From NCBI GenBank assembly GCA_009668945.1, contig SBEH01000008.1, forward strand, positions 1-64,000: a stretch of 64,000 bases of DNA, written 5' to 3'. The position numbers and the translations under genes are program-made. This document shows positions 8,455 through 17,443 of this stretch, in pieces (the stretch's first letter is position 1; each line of letters opens with the position of its first letter). Under the pieces are notes generated by a model that was not told the origin of the DNA, ran no database searches, and saw nothing but the letters and a program-made list of their open reading frames with translations. The stretch is from Actinomycetota bacterium. Lineage in GTDB: Bacteria; Actinomycetota; Coriobacteriia; Anaerosomatales; Anaerosomataceae.

Positions 8455-9417
8455 TCAGGTTCCGAGCAGCTCGTCGGCGCCTACGGCACCGCGGATGGAC
8501 TCGAGAATCTCACCGGCGCCCAGCTGCAGCAGCCGAGCGACCATCGCCTCGCCCAACGCCCCGGGCTCTCCGGCGTCGCCGCACATCTGCTGCCTCACGA
8601 TGTGCGTGCCGTCGACGGCGCCTACCATCGCGTCCACGGTGAGCGTCTCGTCCTCGTACCGCGCGTACGCGCCGATGGGCACCTGGCAGCCGCCCTCGAG
8701 CATCCGCATCACGACCCGCTCGGCGGTGACGCACTCCATGGTCTCCGGGTGGCCGATGCGCTCCATCACGTGCAGCATCTCCTCGTCGTCTTCGCGGATC
8801 TCGATGCCGATGGCGCCCTGCCCGACAGCAGAGACCATCTGCGTCGTGGGGATGTAGCTCGAGATCCGGTCGGCCCAGCCCATGCGGGTGATACCGGCCG
8901 CAGCAAGCACGACAGCGTCGACCTCTCCCTCCTCGGCCTTGCGCATGCGCGTGTCGAGGTTGCCGCGGACATCCACGATCTCGAGGTCCGGCCGAAGCGC
9001 GCGGACCTGTGCCACCCGGCGCAGCGACGATGTGCCGACGCGTGCGCCCTGCGGAAGGGTGGTGAGGTCGTATCCGGCGCCGCTTACGATGACATCGCGA
9101 GCGTCGACGCGCTCGGGCATGGCGGCGATGATGCAGCCTTCGGGCAGCTCGGTGGGGACGTCCTTCATCGAGTGAACGCACAGGTCCACCATGCCGGCCA
9201 TCAGCTCGACCTCGAGTTCCTTGGTGAAGAGCCCCTTGCCGCCGACCTTCGCGAGCGGTACATCGAGGATCCTGTCGCCGGTGGTCTTGATGACCTTGAG
9301 GCTGACAGGCAGACCCGTCAGCTCCTCAAGCATCGCCTTCACGTACTCGGACTGCCACAGCGCGAGCTTGCTGCCGCGCGTGCCGATGACGAGCTCCCTA
9401 CGCTCCGCAGTCGCCAA
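8455..9417 (-). CDS. hemC: Hydroxymethylbilane synthase (porphobilinogen deaminase)
   Basis: Polymerises four porphobilinogens into hydroxymethylbilane on a covalently bound dipyrromethane cofactor. The 320-residue product shows ELVIGTRGSKLALWQ at the N-terminus, the KDVPTELPEG region, and the cofactor-binding cysteine in LEGGCQVPIGAYA. The chosen start is TTG at 9417, because GGAGG lies six bases upstream and the family N-terminus begins right after it. It overlaps the hemA 3' end by 20 bp. The upstream ATG at 9489 would add unrelated residues. Confidence 0.94.
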   Translation of the reverse strand: MATAERRELVIGTRGSKLALWQSEYVKAMLEELTGLPVSLKVIKTTGDRILDVPLAKVGGKGLFTKELEVELMAGMVDLCVHSMKDVPTELPEGCIIAAMPERVDARDVIVSGAGYDLTTLPQGARVGTSSLRRVAQVRALRPDLEIVDVRGNLDTRMRKAEEGEVDAVVLAAAGITRMGWADRISSYIPTTQMVSAVGQGAIGIEIREDDEEMLHVMERIGHPETMECVTAERVVMRMLEGGCQVPIGAYARYEDETLTVDAMVGAVDGTHIVRQQMCGDAGEPGALGEAMVARLLQLGAGEILESIRGAVGADELLGT

Positions 9418-10768
9418 CGTTGTCCTCCGTCTCCTTCCGCCGGTCCATGATCTCTCGCGCCCGCAAGTTGAGCAGGTTCCGGAAGGCACCGGGGCCTGAG
9501 CGGTCCTCGCTGTCTTCCAGCCCGTACAGCGCTCGAGCGACCTCCATGTACTCGTACGCGTCCTTGCCCGTCGCTGCCTTCTTCAGCCGGGCAGTGGGCC
9601 CGTGCAGCATCTTGTTCACTATCGCGCATGTGAGCGCCTCGACGGTCTTGCGGTCCACATCCGAGAGATCGAGGCGCTTGAGGGCCTTCTCGAGTTCCAT
9701 CTCGCGAATGACCTCGGCCTTCGCGCGGATCGCCGCGACGGTCGGCATGACCTCCATCGACTCGACCCACGCGAAGAACGCCGCGATCTCCTCATCTATG
9801 ATGCCCTCGGCCCTGTGCGCTTCGGTCATCCGCTCCTCGAGGTTCGACTCGACGACGCCGTTCAGGTCGTCGATGTCGTAGAGGAACACGCCGCCGAGGT
9901 CGTTGGCGCCGGGATCGATGTCCCGCGGGACTGCGATGTCGATCAGGAAGAGTGGCCGCGTGCGGTTCTTCGCGACAGGCGCGAGTTCGGCTTTCGTGAT
10001 CACGTACTCCGTGGCGGCCGTCGACGAGATCACGATGTCGGCCTCGCGGATGCTCTCGTACAGCCGCTCGTACGGTACGGCGGTACCGTTGAAGCGCTCG
10101 GCCATCTCCCGCGCCCGTTCGAACGTGCGGTTCACCACGAGAACGCGCGCCACCCCGTTGCTCACGAGGTGCTTGGCAGTGAGTTCGCTCATCTTGCCGG
10201 CGCCGAGGATGAGGATGGTACGCCCGTCAAGCGTATCGAAGACCTTCTTCGCGAGTTCCACGGCGGCGTAGCTGATGGAGACGGCGGCTTCCCCGATCGC
10301 AGTCTCGGTGCGCACACGCTTGCCCACCTCGAAGCTCTGGCGGAAGAGCTTGTTGAACACGCGTCCGGTGGCGTCGGCGTTGAACCCGTGCTCGTAGGCC
10401 TCCTTCGCCTGTCCGAGTATCTGCGCTTCGCCCACCACCATCGAATCGAGCGATGCGACGACGCGGAACAGGTGCCGGACGACCGTCTCGCCTGTGATGA
10501 TGTACAGGTAGCGGGCGAGCTCGTGACGGTCGAGGTCATGGTAGTCGGCGAGGAAGCCGATGACCGAGTCCACGCCGGCATCCTCGTTCGCCGCTACCGC
10601 GTAGACCTCCGTGCGGTTGCACGTCGAGACGATCACCGCCTCGCGTATGCCTTCGATGCGCGAGAGATGGTTGAGCGCGTCCTCCTGCACCTGCGCGGGG
10701 AACGTCAGCTTCTCGCGTATGGCGACAGGCGCGGTCTTGTGGCTCAGGCCGACAAGCACGAGGTGCAT
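9398..10768 (-). CDS. hemA: Glutamyl-tRNA reductase
   Basis: Reduces glutamyl-tRNA(Glu) to glutamate-1-semialdehyde with NADPH, the committed and usually regulated step of the C5 pathway. The 456-residue product starts MHLVLVGLSHKTAPVAIREK and contains the catalytic cysteine motif STCNRTEVYA. It also has the NADPH-binding segment TILILGAGKMSELTAKHL and a C-terminal helical dimerisation domain. It is the first gene of the heme cluster. A 231-bp leader upstream contains two strong inverted repeats, described separately. Confidence 0.96.
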   Translation of the reverse strand: MHLVLVGLSHKTAPVAIREKLTFPAQVQEDALNHLSRIEGIREAVIVSTCNRTEVYAVAANEDAGVDSVIGFLADYHDLDRHELARYLYIITGETVVRHLFRVVASLDSMVVGEAQILGQAKEAYEHGFNADATGRVFNKLFRQSFEVGKRVRTETAIGEAAVSISYAAVELAKKVFDTLDGRTILILGAGKMSELTAKHLVSNGVARVLVVNRTFERAREMAERFNGTAVPYERLYESIREADIVISSTAATEYVITKAELAPVAKNRTRPLFLIDIAVPRDIDPGANDLGGVFLYDIDDLNGVVESNLEERMTEAHRAEGIIDEEIAAFFAWVESMEVMPTVAAIRAKAEVIREMELEKALKRLDLSDVDRKTVEALTCAIVNKMLHGPTARLKKAATGKDAYEYMEVARALYGLEDSEDRSGPGAFRNLLNLRAREIMDRRKETEDNVGDCGA

Positions 10769-10813
10769 CAGTATCCGCTCGCTTTCGTGCGCTCACGTCG
10801 TGCAGGCGCGACA

Positions 10814-10828
10814 GTCCGCGACGCGGAC
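10814..10828. promoter_or_regulatory. Perfect 7-1-7 palindrome upstream of hemA
   Basis: GTCCGCG-A-CGCGGAC lies 46 bp before the hemA start. Its size and position are those of a repressor operator in a 5' leader, but the bound protein is unknown. A chance palindrome in GC-rich DNA cannot be excluded. Confidence 0.35.
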
Positions 10829-10843
10829 GGTAGAGGGCTGGGT

Positions 10844-10897
10844 CGCCCCCGCCGGTGCGGTGCGTTGTTGTTCAGGCAAGCAGGCCCGGCGGGGGCG
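10844..10897 (-). promoter_or_regulatory. 12-bp inverted repeat with 30-nt loop in the hemA leader
   Basis: CGCCCCCGCCGG at 10844-10855 is perfectly complementary to CCGGCGGGGGCG at 10886-10897. As RNA this gives a very stable stem with a 30-nt loop that includes an A-rich segment (GAACAACAAC). It lies between the reductase gene at 11000 and hemA. It could end the upstream transcript or shape the hemA leader. No T-run follows, so it is not a standard intrinsic terminator. Confidence 0.4.
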
Positions 10898-10999
10898 GTG
10901 TGGGGGTGATGCCTAGTACGCACCGCTTGTTCGTGCCCGAATATCAAGATGATACCACCCGGATCCCCGAGCGGCTTATGGCTAGCGACGAGCGGTCGT

Positions 11000-11836
11000 C
11001 TACTCGGCATGAGCGGAAGCTCCCTTGCGCGCTTCGGCAACCGTGCTGTCGAACAAGGCGAAGAACGCCTCCGGCCAGAGGCCCTCGAGACGGTAGAGCA
11101 GCCTGTTGCTGAATCCCGGCAACACAAGGAAGTGTCCGCGCTCTACACCGCGGACGAATAGCTTCGCCGTCTCCTCCGGACTGCGTGTCTTCGCGATGCC
11201 GTTGATCGCCTTCGTCTCCGCCGGCTCGGTGGCGATCTCACGAGCGTAGCCGGGCGTATCGATGTTCGACGGCGTGAGAAGTGTGACGCCGACGCCGTGC
11301 GGCTTCATCTCGCATCGCAGCACTTCGGCGAAACCGGTGACGCCGAACTTCGCCGCACTGTACGCCGAGTACCCGTACACGCCGACGAGGCCGCCCATCG
11401 ACGACACCATCGCGATATGACCGTGGCCGCGTTCGACCATCGCGGGCGCGACCGCACGCGCGGCGTGCACGACCCCTAGCAGGTTCACGCGCGCGTGCTC
11501 TTCGAACGCCTCCAGCGGCAGCTCCACGAATCGTCCCGGCGTGCAGTAGCCGGCGCACGCGAACAGCCACTCCACGGGTCCCGTCTCCGCTGAAGCGCTC
11601 GCGATCGCCCCCATGAGGTCCTCGCGATCGCCCACATCCGCCGAGCGCGTGATCACGCGCTGCGACTCGCTCGCGCGCGCAGCAAGAACGCGCTCGCGCG
11701 CCGTTGCGAGCCGCGCCTCGTCGCGCGCTACCAGCGTCACGTGAGCGCCTCGCTCGGCCGCAAGGACTGCGGTCGCGAGCCCCAGGCCGCTCGAGCCACC
11801 GGTGACGAGTGCGTGCGTGTCGCTCCAGGCCGCCAC
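11000..11836 (-). CDS. Short-chain dehydrogenase/reductase
   Basis: This 278-residue classical SDR has a Rossmann NAD(P) motif TGGSSGLGLA near residue 13. It also has ACAG in place of NNAG, the catalytic serine in MVSSMGGLVGVYG, and the catalytic YSAYSAAK. The C-terminal part (TPSNIDTPGY, then a hydrophobic end with LPGFSNRLLYRLEGLWP) resembles the 3-ketodihydrosphingosine reductase-like group, which acts on lipid substrates. The exact substrate cannot be told from sequence. It starts 9 bp after the HemX-like gene, so it is likely the last gene of the ccm operon. Confidence 0.85.
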   Translation of the reverse strand: MAAWSDTHALVTGGSSGLGLATAVLAAERGAHVTLVARDEARLATARERVLAARASESQRVITRSADVGDREDLMGAIASASAETGPVEWLFACAGYCTPGRFVELPLEAFEEHARVNLLGVVHAARAVAPAMVERGHGHIAMVSSMGGLVGVYGYSAYSAAKFGVTGFAEVLRCEMKPHGVGVTLLTPSNIDTPGYAREIATEPAETKAINGIAKTRSPEETAKLFVRGVERGHFLVLPGFSNRLLYRLEGLWPEAFFALFDSTVAEARKGASAHAE

Positions 11837-11845
11837 GGGACGTCC

Positions 11846-12691
11846 CTAGAGCCCGAACACGTGGAAGCCGGCAGGAACCGTACGTGCGGCTATTGCGAGA
11901 ACCACCACAAGAGCGAATCCGGCGAGGCACAGATATGCGGCCGAACGCCCAGCCCAGCCCTTGCGCCAGCGCATGAACTGGTAGAAGGCGAAGATGAGCC
12001 ATACCAGACCTGCGAGCACGACCCGAAGGTCCGCCCACCACAGGTGCACGTCCGTCTCGATGGCCCGCAGCACGCCCAGGACAAGGCCGGCCGAGTACAC
12101 GGGGAACGCCCAGACCACCGAGCGGCGCGCAACCTTGTCCGTCTGGGTCAGGGACGGCAGTCGGTTGAAGAGCTTCGAGGCTTTCTTGTGCTTCAACTGC
12201 CGCTCCATGACCACGTAGAGCAGCGAACCTGCCGCGCTGACCGCGAAACCGGCGTTCCCGAAGGCGATCAGAGCCACGTGAATGCCGATCCGCCAGTTGT
12301 CTAGGAGCGCCGCCTGCTCGGCCGTGAGGTCGGCCAGTACTCCGCGGCTCGCGCCCATGATCTGAGCGACCAACAGGACAACGAGCGCGCCTGGCACCAG
12401 CAGTGCCCCGTAGAACTTCACCTTCATCAGGTGCTCGAGCACGAAGTACACGAGTACGAGCGCCCACGCCATCAGGACGAGCACGTTCGCACCGGTGAGT
12501 TCCGTGCCGTCGGTGGCCGTCGACTGCAGGCCGATCGAGGCGGTATGTAGGACGAACCCGGCTCCGGTCGCGAACGTCGCGAACCACGATAGCGACGCGC
12601 GCTTCGTGAACGCCTGGTAGCCGTACAGCACGGTCGCCGCGGCGTAGAGCGCCATTGCGAGCCAGAATGCGACGAACGCTACCTCTGTCAC
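11846..12691 (-). CDS. HemX/CcsA-like cytochrome c assembly membrane protein
   Basis: A 281-residue polytopic protein with about eight membrane helices and the general layout of the CcsA/HemX (cytochrome c assembly) family. A tryptophan-rich periplasmic stretch around HLWWADLRVVL stands where CcmC, CcmF and CcsA have their heme-handling WWD motif, but the canonical WGxxWxWD is not intact. In Bacillus, HemX is encoded next to hemA and controls glutamyl-tRNA reductase levels. Here the gene lies between ccmD and hemA, so both a heme-handling and a HemA-regulating role fit. I favour HemX because of the degenerate motif. Confidence 0.7.
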   Translation of the reverse strand: MTEVAFVAFWLAMALYAAATVLYGYQAFTKRASLSWFATFATGAGFVLHTASIGLQSTATDGTELTGANVLVLMAWALVLVYFVLEHLMKVKFYGALLVPGALVVLLVAQIMGASRGVLADLTAEQAALLDNWRIGIHVALIAFGNAGFAVSAAGSLLYVVMERQLKHKKASKLFNRLPSLTQTDKVARRSVVWAFPVYSAGLVLGVLRAIETDVHLWWADLRVVLAGLVWLIFAFYQFMRWRKGWAGRSAAYLCLAGFALVVVLAIAARTVPAGFHVFGL

Positions 12692-12718
12692 GGCCCCTCC
12701 TCGCCTCGGCCTTGTGAA

Positions 12719-12907
12719 CTACTCGGCGCCCGAGCGCCGCGCGATTGCCGCCTCGAGCACCTCGACTTGCCTGCCCAGCCCGTTCAGTCGCTTGAGCGCG
12801 AGGCCGACGTAGACGATCAGCCCGGTCCACAGCAGGGCGTACGCCCCGGCCACCAGCGGCCATTGGGTGAGTACTAGGGAGTAGACCTCTTCGAGTGTTG
12901 GGTCCAT
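12719..12907 (-). CDS. ccmD: CcmD-like small heme exporter subunit
   Basis: A 62-residue protein with one membrane helix (about residues 18-38) followed by a charged helix rich in Arg/Leu/Glu. That is the plan of CcmD, which helps release holo-CcmE from the CcmABC complex. CcmD is too short and variable for confident recognition by motif. The call therefore relies on size, topology and position directly after ccmC (7 bp gap). Confidence 0.7.
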   Translation of the reverse strand: MDPTLEEVYSLVLTQWPLVAGAYALLWTGLIVYVGLALKRLNGLGRQVEVLEAAIARRSGAE

Positions 12908-12914
12908 GTCGATG

Positions 12915-13856
12915 CTACCTTTCCAACAGAGTCTTGGCGTGCTCGATGCGGTCCTTGAGCATGGTCTCGCCCATCCGCAGCTGGTAGATCGCGTAGCCGA
13001 GGAGGATCATCCCGATCTGGGCGACGATGAAGCTCACGAGCATGGGCGGCTCCAAACCGCCGCGCTCGATGACGGGGTGGTTGGACGGGATCAGACGGGT
13101 GATGAAGAACGAGATCGGCGCGTCGATGAAGGCGAGGATGCTGAATGCGGCGGCATACAGCGCCCGGCGCTCTTCGTCCTCCACGGCGTTTCGCAGCACG
13201 AAGTAGCCGATCACCAGGAGCGTCATGATGAAGTACGTGGTCAGCCTCGGCTCCCACTCCCACCAGACGCCCCAAGCGGCGCGGGTCCAGAGGATCCCCG
13301 TCATCATGGTGAGCGAGACGAACGTGAGCGTGACCTCCATGGATATGCGCGCCCTGGTATCGAACTCGCGCTTGCGGGTCATGATGAAGCGGATTCCGTA
13401 GAAGGCGGCGAGCGCGAAGACAAGGAACGAGATCTCTGCCACGGGGACGTGGAAGTAGAAGATCTTCTGCCCCCAGTCCGGTCGGCCGTATTCCGACCCC
13501 CGGACGACCGCCGACGTGATGTCCGCGACCGCGATCGTGTCCTTGGGCGCTCCGGCATCGCCGGTATCGGTGCCGACGACGACCCGGCTCTCGTCCGCCT
13601 CGACTACGCGGCCGGCGTACGATTCACCGTCGGCCTCGATCTCGGCTTCGTACCCGACGTAGTTGGCGAGATAGCGCGCCTCGTCGATCTTCTGCTCGAA
13701 CGGTCCCTGGTAGCGCACCGAGTCGGTATGACCGGCAACCCGGACGAACCCGAAGTCGGGGACGCCCGCCCAGAAGAACGTGCCCAGGAAGGCGCCGAGC
13801 GTCAGGACACCCCCCAGGACCAGCGCCACCAGCGCTCTGGTGCTCGCAAGCTTCAC
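12915..13856 (-). CDS. ccmC: Heme exporter/ligase CcmC with extra periplasmic domain
   Basis: CcmC presents heme to CcmE on the outer face of the membrane. The core has WGQKIFYFHVPVAEISFLVF and the tryptophan-rich motif WGVWWEWEPRLTTYF between membrane helices. This 313-residue version differs from ordinary CcmC (about 240 residues). After the first helix (about 8-29) it has about 90 extra periplasmic residues (33-125), rich in Asp/Glu/Val and OB- or beta-like, before the first core motif. The gene is 33 bp from ccmB and 7 bp from ccmD. Confidence 0.9.
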   Translation of the reverse strand: MKLASTRALVALVLGGVLTLGAFLGTFFWAGVPDFGFVRVAGHTDSVRYQGPFEQKIDEARYLANYVGYEAEIEADGESYAGRVVEADESRVVVGTDTGDAGAPKDTIAVADITSAVVRGSEYGRPDWGQKIFYFHVPVAEISFLVFALAAFYGIRFIMTRKREFDTRARISMEVTLTFVSLTMMTGILWTRAAWGVWWEWEPRLTTYFIMTLLVIGYFVLRNAVEDEERRALYAAAFSILAFIDAPISFFITRLIPSNHPVIERGGLEPPMLVSFIVAQIGMILLGYAIYQLRMGETMLKDRIEHAKTLLER

Positions 13857-13889
13857 GTGACTCCCATCCTCCTTCGTGCCAGTGGGCGC

Positions 13890-14594
13890 CTACGCGCCCA
13901 CGATGAATTCGTAGAGGCCGTACGACGCCAGCAACATGATGACATCGTAGCCCAACACCCACGCCATGCCCGCCCAGAACGCGTGCATCGCGTCCGGTCC
14001 GCCGACGATCGCCGCGCCGGTGGCGGTGACCGTACCGAGCAAGAGCGGATACGCCAGCGGGATGAAGAGCACGGCGAGGATGAAATCCTTGCCGGACGTG
14101 TTCACGGACATGGTTGCGAGCAGCGTACCCACACCGGCGATGCCGATCGAGCCGGCGAGCAGCACGAGCGGCACGAACGCTAGCGAGCTGACTTCGACCG
14201 TCTCACCCTGAAGGAACAGGAATGCGAACACCGGGATCGTGAGCGCCTCCACCGCGAGAAGGAAGATCAGGTTGCCCGTCACCTTCCCGAAGAAGATGAC
14301 GGGTCGGTCCACCGGCGAAAGCAGCAGTGCTTCGAGGCAGCCCTGGTCCTTCTCGTGCACGAGCGAGCGGTTGAGGCCGAGCATCGAGGTGAAGATGAAC
14401 GCGAGCCACAGCAGTCCCGCCGCGATGTCCCGCGGGTCGAAGGCCGAACCCGCCTGCGAGAGCGCGACGAAGTAGACGACCATAGTGAGCAGCGAGTATA
14501 GACCCATCGACATGAGCATCTCCTTGGTGCGGAGTTCCATGACGATGTCCTTCTTCAGCATGGCGCGGAACTGGCGCCAGGACAGACTGGCCAT
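13890..14594 (-). CDS. ccmB: Heme exporter ABC permease CcmB
   Basis: A 234-residue membrane subunit of the CcmABCD complex with about six helices. It opens with a short amphipathic N-terminus (FRAMLKKDIVMELRTKEM) and carries the family segment RSLVHEKDQGCLEALLLSPV. With CcmA it uses ATP hydrolysis to release heme-loaded CcmE. It is contiguous with ccmA with no gap and is translated in the same direction. Confidence 0.92.
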   Translation of the reverse strand: MASLSWRQFRAMLKKDIVMELRTKEMLMSMGLYSLLTMVVYFVALSQAGSAFDPRDIAAGLLWLAFIFTSMLGLNRSLVHEKDQGCLEALLLSPVDRPVIFFGKVTGNLIFLLAVEALTIPVFAFLFLQGETVEVSSLAFVPLVLLAGSIGIAGVGTLLATMSVNTSGKDFILAVLFIPLAYPLLLGTVTATGAAIVGGPDAMHAFWAGMAWVLGYDVIMLLASYGLYEFIVGA

Positions 14595-15326
14595 CTACGC
14601 CACCCCCATGCCGACAGTAGCGCGGTAGGTCTCGCGGAAGCGCGCGACGTCGAGGGCTTCGCGTGGCTCGAAGAGAACCACGCGCCCCTTGGCGAGGATT
14701 AGCGCGTGCGTGCAAAGCTCGAGGCCCTTGTCGAGGTCGTGGCTTATCATCACGAAGGTGTGGCGAGCGCGGATCTGTGCGATCAGCCCGTCGAGGATGT
14801 CCATCGCGTGAGGGTCGAGGCCGGAGTACGGCTCATCGAGGAAGATGACCTCGGGCTCGTGGAGCAACGCCCGGGCGATCGACAGACGCTGGAGCATCCC
14901 GCGCGAGAACGTACGCGCGAGGTCGAGCTTGCGGTGGTCGAGTTCCACGGCCTCCAGGAGCTCGGCTACCCTGACATGCGGCTTCTCGATCCCGTACATC
15001 TCCGCGAAGAACAGCAGGTTCTCCTCGGCGGTCAGATCCGGGTACAGCAGCGGGTTGTGGCTGATGAGCCCGATGCGCTGCCGCATCTCCACGGCGTCGT
15101 TCACCACGTCGAGGCCGAGCACCTTCGCCGTCCCGCTCGTCGGGTTGAGAAGACTCGTCAGCACCTTGACGAGTGTGGTCTTTCCGGCGCCGTTCGGCCC
15201 GAAGATCGACAGGAACGCCCGCTCGGGCAGGTCGATGGTCACGCCGTCGAGGGCCTTGCGCACGCCGAAGGCCCGGGTGAGATCCCGGACCTCCAGTGCG
15301 GGCGCGTAGCGCTCGGTGTCCGACAT
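14595..15326 (-). CDS. ccmA: Heme exporter ATP-binding protein CcmA
   Basis: A 243-residue ABC ATPase with Walker A FGPNGAGKTTLVK, signature FSRGMLQRLSIARALL, Walker B VIFLDEP, D-loop SGLDP and switch histidine ISHD. Its place between ccmF and ccmB identifies it as the CcmA subunit rather than a general drug-export ATPase. It supplies the energy for releasing heme-CcmE from CcmC. It lies 9 bp after ccmF. Confidence 0.93.
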   Translation of the reverse strand: MSDTERYAPALEVRDLTRAFGVRKALDGVTIDLPERAFLSIFGPNGAGKTTLVKVLTSLLNPTSGTAKVLGLDVVNDAVEMRQRIGLISHNPLLYPDLTAEENLLFFAEMYGIEKPHVRVAELLEAVELDHRKLDLARTFSRGMLQRLSIARALLHEPEVIFLDEPYSGLDPHAMDILDGLIAQIRARHTFVMISHDLDKGLELCTHALILAKGRVVLFEPREALDVARFRETYRATVGMGVA

Positions 15327-15335
15327 GCGACTCCC

Positions 15336-17411
15336 CTACGCCGCGAGCTGCTTCTTCGGCCAGGCAGCGATCGCGCTGCCCACGATCGTGATGATGAAGC
15401 CGGTCCACACCCACCACTGCAGCGGGAAGAACTTGATCGTGAGGTTCGCCGCATCGTTCGCATCCAGCCCCGAGAACGACATGAACACGTCTTTCAAGGG
15501 CTCGAACATGATCGCGACATGCTGCGTGCTCTGACCCTGCTGCGCAAGCTGCTGGGGGAAGCGCATCTGGGGCTGAGCCGTCGCGATCTTCTTCCCGTTC
15601 TTGCTCACATCCACGTTCAGCGTGTAGACGGTGTCGCCCTGGGTACCGCCCTCCGGGATGTTCTCCTGGGTCTCGTCCAGCGAGACGTACGTGAAGGTGT
15701 AGCCCTTGGCTTCGTACGACGCCCCCTGTTCCTGCGGGATGGCCGCCTGGAAGGTGGAGACGAACATCGTCGAGCCGACCAGTCCGAGCAGTATGACACC
15801 CATGCCGAGGTGAGTCAGGTACCCGCCCGATTGGGTGCGGGCGCGTGTGAACATCCACAGGAGCGAGGAGCCGAAGGAGGACTCCGTCGCCGCCGCGCGT
15901 TTGCGCGCGCCGTCGTAGAACAGCCACAGCGGGAGCGCGATCGCGTACGCGGCGGTGAGGGTACCAGCAATCGCGATGAAGTGATGCCACCAGGTGGGCG
16001 TGCTTGAGTCCGGCGTGTAGAACGGCATCATGAACGCGAAGAAGAGGCCGACGAATACGGCCGCGAGTACCGAGCCGACGATCAACGGCATCTTCGCCTT
16101 CTCCCACAGCTTCTTCGCGTCTCCGCCGCCCCAGGCGAGAATCGGGCAGATCGTCATGACGAAGATGTAGAAGATGCCGAGCGGACGCGCGAGCGCGTCG
16201 TACGCCGGTGGCTTGATGCTCTGCCCGCCGAGCGGCATCCACGAAGGGAACGCCGAGGCGAGCGTCAGATACGCAACGAGAACGCCAGAGATCAGCATGA
16301 TCACGTTGTTGAAGTAGTACGACCCCTCCTTGGAGAGGACCTTCTCGAAGCCGTCGGCCTCGCTCGTGATGCTCTTCCAGCGCATCCCGACGCCGATAGC
16401 CATCACGGCGAGAGAGCCGATCATCATCAGCAAGAAGAGCCAGAACGAGAGCGGGTCCTCCTCGAAGGCGTGCACCGACTGCACGATGCCCGAGCGCGTG
16501 ATGAACGTGCCGAGGAGTACGAACACGAACGTGACCGCCGCCATCATGAACGCCCAGACCTTGAAGCCGTCGCGACGCCGGTAGACGGTGAGCGAGTGTA
16601 CCAGGCCGACGCCCGTGAGCCACGGCAACAGCGACGCGTTCTCGACCGGGTCCCACGCCCAGTAGCCGCCGAACGCAAGCTCGTAGTAGGCCCACACGGA
16701 ACCGAGGCCTATGCCCACGCCGAGCAGCAGCCAGGAGAACACGGCGATTCGGTCGGACAGAACGACCCAGTTCTTCGATGTGTCGCCCGTGATCAGCGCC
16801 GCCAGTGCGAACGCGAACGGCACCGTCAGTCCGGCGTAGCCGATGAACAGCGTCGGCGGGTGCAGGACCATCGCCCACGTCTGCAGAAGCGGGTTCATCG
16901 CTGCACTGGTGAGCAGTGCACCGGAAGTGGCATCGACGTACCCGGCGGGAGTGGCGATGAACGGGTTGTTCTTGTCGATGAACAGCGCTGCCAGGAAGAA
17001 CAGCTGCACGAAGTTGACCACGGCAAGACCGACCGAACCCAGCTTGCTGTCGCTCTTCAGGAACTTGCCTGCGATGAACGCTGCGTAGATGGAGAGCACC
17101 CACTCCCAGAACAGGAGCGAGCCCTCGCGCCCGGCCCACACGCCCGAAAGGCGGTACAGCCACGCCCACGGACCGGTGATCGTCGGGTGGTTGAACACCA
17201 CGTACTGGAGCGAGAAGTTCTCGCTCAGGAACGCAGTGGCCAGCAGCACCATCGCAAGCGTGGTGAAGCCGAATGTACTGAAGGTCAGCAGATGCCCGAC
17301 CTTGCGGGCGTTCGATCCCTTCTCACCCGCCGTCGCGTACGCACCGACCGACACGATCGCGCAGACGCTCGCGAAGCCCAGTAGCACGTTGCCGAGAGTA
17401 CCGAGGTCCAT
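15336..17411 (-). CDS. ccmF: Cytochrome c heme lyase subunit CcmF
   Basis: A 691-residue polytopic protein with about 15 membrane helices that transfers heme from CcmE to the CXXCH cysteines of apocytochromes. Visible family motifs are YVVFNHPT, GREGSLLFWEWVLS, HPPTLFIGYAG and the periplasmic WWD-type motif GGYWAWDPVENASLLPW. The length is normal and the ATG at 17411 has GGAG upstream. No CcmG or CcmH gene is linked, which fits the System I* type suggested by the CcmE next door. Confidence 0.95.
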   Translation of the reverse strand: MDLGTLGNVLLGFASVCAIVSVGAYATAGEKGSNARKVGHLLTFSTFGFTTLAMVLLATAFLSENFSLQYVVFNHPTITGPWAWLYRLSGVWAGREGSLLFWEWVLSIYAAFIAGKFLKSDSKLGSVGLAVVNFVQLFFLAALFIDKNNPFIATPAGYVDATSGALLTSAAMNPLLQTWAMVLHPPTLFIGYAGLTVPFAFALAALITGDTSKNWVVLSDRIAVFSWLLLGVGIGLGSVWAYYELAFGGYWAWDPVENASLLPWLTGVGLVHSLTVYRRRDGFKVWAFMMAAVTFVFVLLGTFITRSGIVQSVHAFEEDPLSFWLFLLMMIGSLAVMAIGVGMRWKSITSEADGFEKVLSKEGSYYFNNVIMLISGVLVAYLTLASAFPSWMPLGGQSIKPPAYDALARPLGIFYIFVMTICPILAWGGGDAKKLWEKAKMPLIVGSVLAAVFVGLFFAFMMPFYTPDSSTPTWWHHFIAIAGTLTAAYAIALPLWLFYDGARKRAAATESSFGSSLLWMFTRARTQSGGYLTHLGMGVILLGLVGSTMFVSTFQAAIPQEQGASYEAKGYTFTYVSLDETQENIPEGGTQGDTVYTLNVDVSKNGKKIATAQPQMRFPQQLAQQGQSTQHVAIMFEPLKDVFMSFSGLDANDAANLTIKFFPLQWWVWTGFIITIVGSAIAAWPKKQLAA

Positions 17412-17443
17412 CCGTCAGCTCCGTTCGGTTCGGGCGTCTTCTT

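Noticed and set aside
10855-11161. Short plus-strand ORFs around the hemA leader
   Set aside because: They overlap the reductase gene and the inverted repeats, have no good ribosome-binding site and no recognisable protein features.
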